This document shows positions 25,115 through 33,707 of a stretch of 64,000 nucleotides of DNA, in pieces. The stretch is taken from positions 372,001 to 436,000 of the forward strand of contig NZ_JANLNM010000005.1 of NCBI RefSeq assembly GCF_024701975.1, given 5' to 3'. Every line of letters starts with the position of its first letter. The first letter of the stretch is position 1. The position numbers were made by a program, and so were the translations under genes. The notes under the pieces are model-generated. The model was not told the origin of the DNA, did no database searches, and worked only from the letters and a program-made list of their open reading frames with translations. The DNA comes from Variovorax sp. ZS18.2.2. GTDB lineage: Bacteria; Pseudomonadota; Gammaproteobacteria; Burkholderiales; Burkholderiaceae_C.

Positions 25115-26415
25115 TGCGCGCCTTCGCGACCGCCATCCACCGCTGGGCGGGCCTGGCGGTCGCGCTGTTCCTCATCGTCTCGGGCCTGACCGGCGCCGTC
25201 ATCTCGTGGGACCACGAGATCGACGGCTGGCTCAACCGCAAGCTCTACGACACGCAGAGCCGCGGCCCCTTCAAGGACCCCTTCGAGCTGGCCGCCGCGG
25301 TCGAGGCGCACGATCCGCGCGCGCGGATCGCGTACCTGCCGCTCGGTTTCGAAGAAGGCCACGCGGCCGGCTACTTCGTGCAGCCGCGCGTCGATCCGGC
25401 CACCGGCAAGCCCTTCAGGCTCGGCTACAACCAGGTGTTCGTCGACCCGGTCACGGCCGAAGTGCGCGGCCGCCGCGATTCGACCGCCGTCTCGCTCAAG
25501 CCCGAGACGCTGATGCCGTTCCTGCGCAAGCTGCACTACATGCTGCACGTGCCCGCGATGTGGGGCACCGACCGCATCGGCTGGTGGATCATGGGCACGG
25601 TGGCGCTGGTGTGGCTGCTCGACAGCTTCGTCGCGCTCTACCTCACGATGCCGCGAAGGTTGCGCAAGGCCGTGCACCCGACGCACCGGCCGGCAGCCGC
25701 CTGGTGGCAGCGCTGGAAGCCGTCGTGGACCGTGCGCTGGGCCGCTGGCGGCTACAAGCTCAACTTCGACCTGCACCGCGCGGGCGGGCTGTGGATCTGG
25801 GGGCTGATCATCGTCGTCGCCTTCACCTCGTTCTCGCTGAACCTCTACAAGGAGGTGTTCCACCCGATGCTCTCGCTGGTCTCCAAGACCACGCCCGGCC
25901 CCTCGGCGCTGGTGCCGCTCGCGCCGCTGGGCACGCGCATCGAACCCACCATCGGGTTCCGCGAGATCGTGGCGCAAGCAGAGGCCGAGGCCCGCCGCCG
26001 CGGCTGGACGACGCCGCTGGGCGGCGCGTTCTACAACGCGCGCGGCGGCTTCTACAACATCTCGTTCTTCGACCACGCCACGCACGACGACAGCGACGGC
26101 ATGGGCCTGTCGAACCTCTATCTCGATGGACGCGACGGCCACATCATCAGCAGCAACCGGCCGTGGCACGGCACCGCGGCCGATGTGTTCGCACAGTTGC
26201 AATTGCCGCTGCACGGCGGGCGCATCCTGGGTCTGCCGGGCCGCATCATGATGTCGGCGCTGGGGCTGGTGGTGGCGATGCTGTCGATCACCGGCATCGT
26301 CATCTGGGCGCGCAAGCTGCGCTCACGGCGCCTGCAGGCCCGGCGCGAGCGCGAAGCCCGCGCGGGGGCTCCCGGGCTCAGGCAGGACGCAGGGCTTTCT
26401 CCAGCGCGTCGATGA
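25114..26415 (+). CDS. PepSY-associated TM helix domain protein
   Basis: A 433-residue inner-membrane protein of the PepSY_TM family, with hydrophobic helices near residues 12-32, 158-182, 228-248 and 380-402 and periplasmic PepSY-like parts between them. The opening AIHRWAGLAVALFLIVSGLTG and KLHYMLHVP segments carry the histidines typical of this family, which is often linked to reductive iron release from siderophores. The start codon overlaps the receptor stop (TGATG), indicating translational coupling. Its last 38 nt overlap the convergent gshB gene, and the C-terminal tail is polar and poorly conserved-looking. Confidence 0.9.
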   Translation: MRAFATAIHRWAGLAVALFLIVSGLTGAVISWDHEIDGWLNRKLYDTQSRGPFKDPFELAAAVEAHDPRARIAYLPLGFEEGHAAGYFVQPRVDPATGKPFRLGYNQVFVDPVTAEVRGRRDSTAVSLKPETLMPFLRKLHYMLHVPAMWGTDRIGWWIMGTVALVWLLDSFVALYLTMPRRLRKAVHPTHRPAAAWWQRWKPSWTVRWAAGGYKLNFDLHRAGGLWIWGLIIVVAFTSFSLNLYKEVFHPMLSLVSKTTPGPSALVPLAPLGTRIEPTIGFREIVAQAEAEARRRGWTTPLGGAFYNARGGFYNISFFDHATHDDSDGMGLSNLYLDGRDGHIISSNRPWHGTAADVFAQLQLPLHGGRILGLPGRIMMSALGLVVAMLSITGIVIWARKLRSRRLQARREREARAGAPGLRQDAGLSPARR

Positions 26416-27331
26416 ACATCGCCGGCACGTCGAAGCCGGTCTGTTCCGTAATTTCCTGAAAGCAGGTCGGACTGGTCACGTTGATTTCGGTGACCGAATC
26501 GCCGATCACGTCGAGCCCGATCAACAGCAACCCGCGCGGCGCGAGCACCTTGCCGATGGCCTCGGCGATCTCGCGGTTGCGCGCGGTCAGCGGCTGTGCC
26601 ACGCCCTTGCCGCCCGCCGCCAGGTTGCCGCGCACCTCGGTGCCCTGCGGAATGCGCGCCAGCACGAAGGGCGCCGGCTCGCCCGCGATGATCAGGATGC
26701 GCTTGTCGCCCTGCACCACCTCGGGCACGAAGCGCTGCACCATGATCGTCTCGGCGCCGTCCTTGTTGAGCGTCTCGACGATGGAGCCGAGGTTCAGCGC
26801 GTCCTGCTTCACGCGGAAGATGCCCATGCCGCCCATGCCGTCGAGCGGCTTGAGGATGATGTCGCCGTGCTCCGCATGGAAGTCGCGCACGGCCTGCGCG
26901 CTGCGGGTGACCAGCGTGGGCGTCACGAACTGCGGAAACTCCATGATCGCGAGCTTCTCGGGGTGGTCGCGCAGCGCACGCGGCGAGTTGACCACCTGCG
27001 CGCCCTCGCGCTCGGCCTGCTGCAGCAGGTGTGTGGAATAGATGTACTCGGCGTCGAAGGGCGGGTCCTTGCGCATCAGCACCGCGTCGAAGTCTTTCAG
27101 CGCTTTCGACTCGGTGATGTCGACGGTGTACCAATCCTTGGCGTCGCCGGTCAGCGTGATCTGCTGCACCGTGGCCGTGACCAGCCCGCCCGACTTCCAC
27201 TGGATGTCCTGCGGCAGGCAGGCCGCGATGCGGTGGCCGCGCCGCTGGGCCTCGCGCATCATCGAGAAGGTGGTGTCCTTGTAGATCTTGAAGTGATCGA
27301 GCGGGTCGGCGACGAAGAGGATGTTTTTCAC
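26378..27331 (-). CDS. gshB: Glutathione synthase
   Basis: A 317-residue ATP-grasp ligase that adds glycine to gamma-glutamylcysteine, the second step of glutathione synthesis. Diagnostic parts are FVADPLDHFKIYKDTTFSMM at the start, the ATP-grasp loop ILKPLDGMGGMGIFRV near residues 159-174, and GLDVIGDSVTEINVTSPTCF near the C-terminus. The start codon is GTG at 27331, overlapping the BenE stop by 4 nt (GTGA). The gene for the first step, gshA, is at 32127, separated by four unrelated genes. Confidence 0.96.
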   Translation of the reverse strand: MKNILFVADPLDHFKIYKDTTFSMMREAQRRGHRIAACLPQDIQWKSGGLVTATVQQITLTGDAKDWYTVDITESKALKDFDAVLMRKDPPFDAEYIYSTHLLQQAEREGAQVVNSPRALRDHPEKLAIMEFPQFVTPTLVTRSAQAVRDFHAEHGDIILKPLDGMGGMGIFRVKQDALNLGSIVETLNKDGAETIMVQRFVPEVVQGDKRILIIAGEPAPFVLARIPQGTEVRGNLAAGGKGVAQPLTARNREIAEAIGKVLAPRGLLLIGLDVIGDSVTEINVTSPTCFQEITEQTGFDVPAMFIDALEKALRPA

Positions 27332-28593
27332 GGGACGTTCTTTCCGGCGCCGGGTGCGGCGGCCACGTTGGTTTCTGGGGCGATGTTGCCGGAAGCGGCC
27401 ATCTCCTTGCCGACAGGGGCTTTTTGCCTTCGCCCCACCTGCTGTACAGCCAGCGCCACCGCCCCGGCCACCACGCCCCAGAAAGCGGAGCCGATGCCTG
27501 CCAGCGTGACGCCCGAGAGCGTGACAAGGAAGGTGATCAGCGCCGCCTCGCGGTGCGATTCGTCGCGCACCGCGGCCGCGAGTCCACCGCCGATGGTGCC
27601 GAGCAACGCAAGGCCCGCGATGGCCGCGACCAGCTCCTTCGGAAATGCCGTGAGCAACCCCGTGACCGCCGCGCCGAAGAGCCCGATCACCACGTAGATC
27701 GCACCGCAGCTCACGGCCGCGGTGTAGCGCCGCGCCGGGTCTTCATGGGCTTCGCGGCCCATGCACATGGCGGCCGTGATCGCGCTCAGGTTCAGCGCGA
27801 AGGCGCCGAAGGGCGCGAGCACCAGCGTCGCAATACCGCTGACGGTGATGAGCTTGCTGACCGGCAGATCGCTGTAGCCGCTCGCGCGGATCGCCGCCAC
27901 GCCGGGCAGGTTCTGCGAGGCCATGGTCACGACGAAGAGCGGCAACGCCAGGCTCACGACGGCCTGCCAGCTGAAGACCGGCATCGTGAACACTGGCCAG
28001 GTGAGCGAGAAGTGCACGGTCGACCACGCCAGCTCGCCGCGCGCGGCCACGAAGACGATGGCCACGAGCAGCGTCAACGGCACCGCATAGCGCGGCAGCA
28101 TCCGCCGGGCGACGAGGTAGGTGCCGAGCATCAACAGCACCAGCGGCAAGGCGGTCTGCGCCGCGACGAAGGCCGAGATGCCGAAGCGCGCCAGCACACC
28201 GGCCAGCAGCGCCGAGGCGATGGCCATCGGAATTTTGTTCATCACGCGCTCGAACCAGCCGGTGGCGCCGGCCAGCACGATCAGCACCGCGCAGACGATG
28301 AACGCGCCCACCGCCTCGCCCATGCTGTGGCCGACGCCCGCGACCGCCAGCACCGCGGCGCCCGGCGTGCTCCAGGCAATCATCACCGGCTTCTTCCACC
28401 AGAGCGACGGCAGCGCCGAGGCCAGCCCCATGCCGATGCCCAACGCCCACATCCACGAGGCCGCCATCTCGGGCGTGGCGCCGAAGGCCTGTGCGGCCTG
28501 GAACACGATGGCCACCGAACTCGTGAAACCCACGAGCACGGCAACGAAACCCGCGGTGAAAGCCGAAAGGCTCAGGTCCTTGAAAAATGACAT
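27328..28593 (-). CDS. BenE family (benzoate/H+ symporter-like) transporter
   Basis: A 421-residue membrane protein with about twelve hydrophobic segments and the BenE-type features: SSVAIVFQAAQAFGATPEM near the N-terminus, AWSTPGAAVLAVAG, and ASQNLPGVAAIRASGY near the middle. Family members import benzoate with protons, but most have not been tested, and no benzoate-degradation genes are nearby. ATG at 28593 (MSFFKDLSL) gives the normal N-terminus. The gene is translationally coupled to gshB by a 4-nt overlap. Confidence 0.9.
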   Translation of the reverse strand: MSFFKDLSLSAFTAGFVAVLVGFTSSVAIVFQAAQAFGATPEMAASWMWALGIGMGLASALPSLWWKKPVMIAWSTPGAAVLAVAGVGHSMGEAVGAFIVCAVLIVLAGATGWFERVMNKIPMAIASALLAGVLARFGISAFVAAQTALPLVLLMLGTYLVARRMLPRYAVPLTLLVAIVFVAARGELAWSTVHFSLTWPVFTMPVFSWQAVVSLALPLFVVTMASQNLPGVAAIRASGYSDLPVSKLITVSGIATLVLAPFGAFALNLSAITAAMCMGREAHEDPARRYTAAVSCGAIYVVIGLFGAAVTGLLTAFPKELVAAIAGLALLGTIGGGLAAAVRDESHREAALITFLVTLSGVTLAGIGSAFWGVVAGAVALAVQQVGRRQKAPVGKEMAASGNIAPETNVAAAPGAGKNVP

Positions 28594-28709
28594 CGGGCGA
28601 TTGTGCCGGGAGCCCGAAGGCCCGGGCGAGGCCCGTTCGGCACAGGAATTGCGGAGGTTCCCGCGACGCACTGCCACGCACCGCCGTGGCCCCAACGATG
28701 GAGACCCCC

Positions 28710-29123
28710 ATGAACACCTCAGCCCCACTCGATCCCGCCGCGGTGGTCGACGAATTCCTCCGCCTCGTGATGATCCCCGACCCGCAATCGGCCTCGCGCT
28801 TCACCGCGCCCGACATCCGCATCCGCTTCACCGGCAACCGCGCGATGCGCGCGCCCGGCGACACCTCGGCCTTCAATGCCAAGCGCTACGCGTGGGTGAA
28901 GAAGAAGATCGAGCGCACCGAAACGGTGGCCGGCGGCTCGCCCGAAGCCACCGTGGTCTACAGCCTGGGCACGCTCTACGGCGCCTGGCCCGACGGCACG
29001 GCCTTCGAAGGCAACCGGTACGTCGACCGCTACGTGGTGAGCCACGGGCTCATCGTGCAGATGGACATGTGGAACGACAGCGCCGAGTGGCTGCTGGTGC
29101 GCGCCGGCCTCGCGGTGCTGTGA
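28710..29123 (+). CDS. NTF2-like (SnoaL-type) protein
   Basis: A 137-residue protein with the compact alpha+beta barrel layout of the NTF2/SnoaL superfamily: an N-terminal helix (DPAAVVDEFLRLVMIP) followed by strands such as DIRIRFTGNRAM and ending in QMDMWNDSAEWLL. These domains bind small molecules or act as enzymes, and nothing here fixes the reaction. ATG at 28710 has GGAG 6 nt upstream. It is followed 10 nt later by a polysaccharide-deacetylase gene, so the two are probably an operon with a shared substrate. Confidence 0.8.
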   Translation: MNTSAPLDPAAVVDEFLRLVMIPDPQSASRFTAPDIRIRFTGNRAMRAPGDTSAFNAKRYAWVKKKIERTETVAGGSPEATVVYSLGTLYGAWPDGTAFEGNRYVDRYVVSHGLIVQMDMWNDSAEWLLVRAGLAVL

Positions 29124-29133
29124 GGCGCAACGC

Positions 29134-30057
29134 ATGACGACACGCTGGCCCGACCTCCTGCCCTCGCACGATCGCTTCGACTACCGGCCGATCACGCGGC
29201 GTCCCGACTACGTGTGGCCAAACGGCGCGCGGCTGGCTGTGTACCTCGGCTTCAACATCGAGCACTTCGCTTTCGGCGACGGGCTGGGCGCCTGCATCGG
29301 CCCGACCTCGCCGCAGCCCGATGTGCTGAACCATGGCTGGCGCGAGTACGGCAACCGCGTGGGCGCGTGGCGCTGCCTCGAACTGTTCGACGCGCTGGCG
29401 CTGCCGACCGGCGCGCTCATCAACACTGCGCTGTACGACCACTGCCCTGAACTGGTCGAGGCCTGCGTGGCGCGCGGCGACGAACTCATCGGGCACGGCC
29501 ACAGCAACGCGGAGCGCCAGGGTGCGCTGGACGAAGAACACGAACGCGCACTGCTGCTGCGCTGCCGCGATCGCATGCTGCGCGAAAGCGGGCAGGCGCC
29601 CGCGGGCTGGCTGTCGCCGTGGATCTCGGAAAGCGCCGTCACGCCCGACCTGCTCCGCGAAACCGGCTACGGCTACACGCTCAACTGGTGCCACGACGAC
29701 CAGCCGGTGCGAATGCGCACGCGCGGCGGCGGCTCGATCTGGTCGGTGCCTTATCCGCAGGAGCTCAACGATATCCCGATGATCGTGGGCCGGCTGATGG
29801 ATGCGAAGGATTTCAGCGCGATGGTGGTCGACAACTTCGACGAGATGCTCGAACAGTCGCGCGCGCAGCCGCTGGTGATGGGGCTGGCACTGCACCCCTA
29901 CATCGTCGGCCAGCCGTACCGGCTGCGGCACCTGCGCACGGCGCTGGCGCACCTGGCGCGTGCGCGGGATCGCGGGGATATCTGGTTCACGACGCCGGGG
30001 GCGATCGCGGCGCACATGACGCAACTCGCGGCAGAACGGCCCGGCGACTTCGACTGA
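29134..30057 (+). CDS. Polysaccharide deacetylase family protein (PuuE-like)
   Basis: A 307-residue cytoplasmic NodB-fold protein without signal peptide. FNIEHFAFGDGLG, the REYGNRVGAWRCLELFDALA segment and IGHGHSNAERQG place it with the PuuE/allantoinase-like deacetylases that cleave C-N bonds of small amides, rather than with cell-wall deacetylases. SPWISESAVTPDLLRETGYGY and LALHPYIVGQPYRL are further family landmarks. Together with the coupled NTF2-like gene it may degrade a small heterocyclic or amide compound; the substrate is unknown. Confidence 0.87.
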   Translation: MTTRWPDLLPSHDRFDYRPITRRPDYVWPNGARLAVYLGFNIEHFAFGDGLGACIGPTSPQPDVLNHGWREYGNRVGAWRCLELFDALALPTGALINTALYDHCPELVEACVARGDELIGHGHSNAERQGALDEEHERALLLRCRDRMLRESGQAPAGWLSPWISESAVTPDLLRETGYGYTLNWCHDDQPVRMRTRGGGSIWSVPYPQELNDIPMIVGRLMDAKDFSAMVVDNFDEMLEQSRAQPLVMGLALHPYIVGQPYRLRHLRTALAHLARARDRGDIWFTTPGAIAAHMTQLAAERPGDFD

Positions 30058-30082
30058 AGAGACCACCGCCTCTTCTGTTGCC

Positions 30083-31951
30083 TCAAATCTCGATCTTCGA
30101 CCCCAGCTCCACCACCGCATTGTTCGGCAGTCCCAGGAACGCCGCCGCCCCGCTCGCGTTGTGGTGCATCTGCGCAAACAGCTTCTCGCGCCAGGGCGCC
30201 ATGCCGCTGCCGAGCGTCGGGATCACGACGTCGCGCGAGAGAAAGTAGCTCGTCGCCATCGGCTCCAGCTGGCAGCCGCGCAGGCGCGCATGGTCGAGCG
30301 CGCGCGGCAGGTCGATGTCGTTCTTGAAGCCGTAGTGCACGATGATCTGCCAGCAGTGGTGGCCGAGCGCTTCGATCTCGATGCGCTTGTCCATCGGGAT
30401 CCAGGGCACCTCGTGGTTGCGCACGGTGACGAACATGTTCTGCTCGTGCAGCACCTTGTTGTGCTTGAGGTTGTGCAAGAGCGCGTTGGGCACGACGCCC
30501 GGCTCCGCAGTGAGGAACACGGCCGTGCCGTCGACGCGCGCCGGCGGGCTCACGAACACGGAGTCGAGAAAGGATTTGAGGTCGATCGCGTCGGCGTGCT
30601 GCGCCTCGCCCATCAGGCGGCGGCCTTCTTTCCAGGTGATCATCAGCGTGAACACGAAGCCGCCGATCAACAGCGGGAACCAGCCGCCTTCGAACAGCTT
30701 GAGCAGGTTCGAGGCGAAGAACAAGAAGTCGACCACGAAGAAGACAGCAGTCGCCCCGATGCACAGTGCCAGCGGCAGCTTCCACGCGTAGCGGATCACG
30801 AAGAAGGTCAGGATCGTGGTGATCAGCATGTCGGTCGTCACCGCGATGCCGTAGGCCGCGGCCAGGCTGCTCGAGGTGCGGAACATCACGACCGCCAGCA
30901 CGATGGCCACGAACAGGCCCCAGTTGACCAGCGGAATGTAGATCTGCCCAGCCGTGCGCACGCTGGTGTGCTCGATGTTCAGGCGCGGCAGGTAGCCCAG
31001 CTGGATCACCTGGCGCGTCACGCTGAACGCGCCGGTGATGAGCGCCTGCGAGGCGATCACCGTCGACAGCGTGGCCAGCATCACCAGCGGAATCAGCGCC
31101 CACTCGGGCGCCATCATGAAGAAGGGGTTCTTCACCGCCTCGGGGTTCTCCAGCAGCAGCGCGCCCTGGCCGAGGTAGTTGAGCGTCAGCGCCGGCATGA
31201 CGACCGAGAACCACGCGATGCGGATCGGCTTCTTGCCGAAGTGGCCCAGGTCGGCGTACAGCGCCTCGGCACCGGTCACACACAGCACCATCGCGCCCAG
31301 CAGGATGAAGCTGGTGCTCGGGTTGTCCCAGATGAACTTCAGCGCATACCAGGGGTTCAGCGCCTTGACGATCTCAGGGTGGTGCAGGATCTGCCACACG
31401 CCCAGCACCGCGATGGCCGCGAACCACGCCAGCGTGACCGGTCCGAAGAACTTGCCGATGCCCGCGGTGCCGCGCTTCTGCACGGCGAAGAGGCAGAACA
31501 GCACGACCAGGGTGATCGGGATCACGTAGTGCTTGAAGTGCGGCGACACCACCTCCAGGCCCTCGACCGCCGACAGCACCGAGATGGCCGGCGTGATGAC
31601 GCCGTCGCCGTAGAAGAGCGAGGTGCCGAAGATGCCGATCACCAGCAGCACGCGGCGAAGGCGCGGCCTGTCGGCCACCGCGCGGGAGGCCAGCGCGAGC
31701 ATGGCGACCAGGCCGCCCTCGCCTTCGTTGTCGGCGCGCAGCACCAGCACCACGTACTTGATCGAGACGATGACGGTGAGCGTCCAGAAGAACATCGACA
31801 GGATGCCGTAGACGTTCTGGACGGTGAATGGCACGTGGCCGTGGCCGAACACTTCCTTGACCGCGTACAGCACGCTGGTGCCGATGTCGCCATAGACGAC
31901 GCCGATGGCGCCGACGATCAGGCCGGCAGAGATTGATTTGGGGGCTGACAC
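30083..31951 (-). CDS. kup: Kup-type potassium uptake protein
   Basis: A 622-residue K+/H+ symporter with about twelve membrane helices in the first 440 residues and a soluble C-terminal part. The signature GVVYGDIGTSVLYAVKEVF is at residues 17-35, and YGDGVITPAISVLSAVEG follows near residue 113. The final segment ending VVELGSKIEI is typical for the family. The start is GTG at 31951. It imports potassium at low affinity and is transcribed on its own strand between gshA and the deacetylase genes. Confidence 0.96.
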   Translation of the reverse strand: MSAPKSISAGLIVGAIGVVYGDIGTSVLYAVKEVFGHGHVPFTVQNVYGILSMFFWTLTVIVSIKYVVLVLRADNEGEGGLVAMLALASRAVADRPRLRRVLLVIGIFGTSLFYGDGVITPAISVLSAVEGLEVVSPHFKHYVIPITLVVLFCLFAVQKRGTAGIGKFFGPVTLAWFAAIAVLGVWQILHHPEIVKALNPWYALKFIWDNPSTSFILLGAMVLCVTGAEALYADLGHFGKKPIRIAWFSVVMPALTLNYLGQGALLLENPEAVKNPFFMMAPEWALIPLVMLATLSTVIASQALITGAFSVTRQVIQLGYLPRLNIEHTSVRTAGQIYIPLVNWGLFVAIVLAVVMFRTSSSLAAAYGIAVTTDMLITTILTFFVIRYAWKLPLALCIGATAVFFVVDFLFFASNLLKLFEGGWFPLLIGGFVFTLMITWKEGRRLMGEAQHADAIDLKSFLDSVFVSPPARVDGTAVFLTAEPGVVPNALLHNLKHNKVLHEQNMFVTVRNHEVPWIPMDKRIEIEALGHHCWQIIVHYGFKNDIDLPRALDHARLRGCQLEPMATSYFLSRDVVIPTLGSGMAPWREKLFAQMHHNASGAAAFLGLPNNAVVELGSKIEI

Positions 31952-32126
31952 GAAGTCGATGGGGAAAAGGGCTGGCCGTTGGGGATCGACGCGTCAGACA
32001 CGCGGGGGCGCCGTGGCAGCGGAACATTCGTTCCACCACGCGTCACTCCTCCCGCCCTTTTGTTTCCGTTGCTGTGGGGCCGCTATTTTGCCGTTGCCCG
32101 GTGACCTAGCAACCCGACAACCCCAA

Positions 32127-33443
32127 TCATTCGTAGATTTCGGCGTCCGGGTCGGTTGCTTCCATCTCGTAGCTGGCCGCGACCATGGCCAGGCGACCGA
32201 CCACGCCATACATATAGAAACGGTTCGGGGCACTCGCGCCGGGCTTGGCACCGGGCTGGGGCATGTGCGTGCTTTCCGAGAAAGCCAGCGGCACGAAGCT
32301 CGCGCCCGGGAGCTTCAGGTTCTCGTCGGCCGCCTGCTCGGCATGCACCCGGTAGAAGCCGCCCACCACGTAGCGGTCCATCATGTAGACGACCGGCTCG
32401 GCCACGCCGTTGTGCACGCGCTCGTTGGTGAGCACGCCTTCCTGCACGATCAGCTCGGTGGGTTCGCGAAGGTCGCGCCCGGCGGAGGTCTTCGCCGCCG
32501 AGGAGGTGCTGGTGCGCGACTTGCCGATCAGCGCCTCGACTTCCTTGGCATCGCGCACTGTCACCACGCCCGGACTGCCGCTGCCGCTGTGGCCGCCCTT
32601 GACGACCACGAACGGCTTTTCGTTGATGCCGTATTCCTTGTACTTGCGGCGCACCTTGGTGAGCACCGCGTCGACATGGCTGGTCAGCACGTCGATTCCG
32701 CGGCCCTCGGCGATATCGACACCTTCGGCGCGCGCGTAGATCGGGTTGATGAGCCAGGGGTCGATGCCCAGCAGCTTGCCCAGGCGCTTGGACAGCTCTT
32801 CGTAGCTGTGCAGGTGATTGCTCTTGCGGCGCACCGACCAGCCCGCGTGCAGCGGTGGCAGCAGGTATTGCTCGTGAAGGTCTTCGAGGATGCCCGGCGT
32901 TCCTGCCGAAAGCTCGTTGTTGAGCAAAATTGTGCAGGGATCGAAGTTCTTCAGGCCCAGCCGGCGCTTGCTGCGCACCACCGGCTCCAGGGTCACGGTC
33001 TCGCCGTTGGGCAATTCGATCTTCTTGGGCGACTTGATGGCCGGATCGACGGAGCCGATTCGCACGTTCAGCCCCGCCATGTGGAAGATGCGCACAAGTT
33101 GCGCGATGTTGGCGAGATAAAAGGTGTTTTTGGAGTGATTTTCCGGAATGACGAGCAGATTGCGCGCCTCCGGGCAGATCTTCTCGATGGCCGCCTGCGC
33201 GGCCTGCACTGCCAGCGGCAGCATCTCTTTGGTGAGGTTGTTCCAGCCACCCGGGAACAGGTTGGTGTCGACCGGCGCGAGCTTGAAGCCGGCGTTGCGG
33301 ATGTCGACCGAGCTGTAGAACGGCGGCGTGTGCTCCATCCATTCGAGGCGGAACCAGCGCTCGATGGCGGGCATCGAGTCGAGCACCCGCTGCTCCAGTT
33401 CGTTGATCGGGCCGGTCAGGGCGGTGACGAGATGCGGAACCAT
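32127..33443 (-). CDS. gshA: Glutamate-cysteine ligase (Thiobacillus/betaproteobacterial type)
   Basis: A 438-residue ligase for the first step of glutathione synthesis. It belongs to the type found in acidithiobacilli and betaproteobacteria, which is unrelated in sequence to E. coli GshA. Landmarks include MPAIERWFRLEWMEHTPPFY, VDTNLFPGGWNNL, VVVKGGHSGSGSPGVVTVRD and YRVHAEQAADENLKLPGASF. ATG at 33443 is preceded by a purine-rich GAAGAAGG site; a start at 33521 would fall in a structured repeat. The transcript probably carries the 159-nt inverted repeat at 33470-33628 in its leader. GshB is encoded at 26378. Confidence 0.94.
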   Translation of the reverse strand: MVPHLVTALTGPINELEQRVLDSMPAIERWFRLEWMEHTPPFYSSVDIRNAGFKLAPVDTNLFPGGWNNLTKEMLPLAVQAAQAAIEKICPEARNLLVIPENHSKNTFYLANIAQLVRIFHMAGLNVRIGSVDPAIKSPKKIELPNGETVTLEPVVRSKRRLGLKNFDPCTILLNNELSAGTPGILEDLHEQYLLPPLHAGWSVRRKSNHLHSYEELSKRLGKLLGIDPWLINPIYARAEGVDIAEGRGIDVLTSHVDAVLTKVRRKYKEYGINEKPFVVVKGGHSGSGSPGVVTVRDAKEVEALIGKSRTSTSSAAKTSAGRDLREPTELIVQEGVLTNERVHNGVAEPVVYMMDRYVVGGFYRVHAEQAADENLKLPGASFVPLAFSESTHMPQPGAKPGASAPNRFYMYGVVGRLAMVAASYEMEATDPDAEIYE

Positions 33444-33469
33444 GCGGCGGCCTTCTTCGATTTGTATTA

Positions 33470-33628
33470 GAGGCTGAGAGGCAATTCGGCGTGGCCGAGC
33501 AGCCCCCGCAAATGGCCCCAATCAAGGCGCAAAGCGCAGCCATAGCTCGGGCTATGGCGAGCATTTGCAACGCGGAGTGGGGCCATTTGCGGGGGATGAG
33601 CGGTCATGTCGGATTGCCTCTCAGCCTC
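33470..33628 (-). repeat. Nested inverted repeat in the gshA leader
   Basis: Three concentric perfect pairings are seen. The outer 16-bp arms are 33470-33485 with 33613-33628. The middle 17-bp arms are 33503-33519 with 33579-33595. The innermost hairpin is CCATAGC-TCGG-GCTATGG at 33540-33557. Together they would fold 159 nt into one long imperfect stem. It begins 27 nt upstream of the gshA ATG. It could be a mobile miniature element, or a structured leader affecting gshA expression. No target-site duplication was recognised at its ends. Confidence 0.85.
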
Positions 33629-33707
33629 TCAGAGAGGTGGAGCGGAATTGTAGGAATTGGGGGTGTCCGCCCCGATGACAAGACCGCACACGCAGCTTCG
33701 GCGTGCA

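Noticed and set aside
30161..31936. Open frame of 591 codons antisense to kup
   Set aside because: Kup is unmistakable on the other strand and the antisense product is low-complexity.
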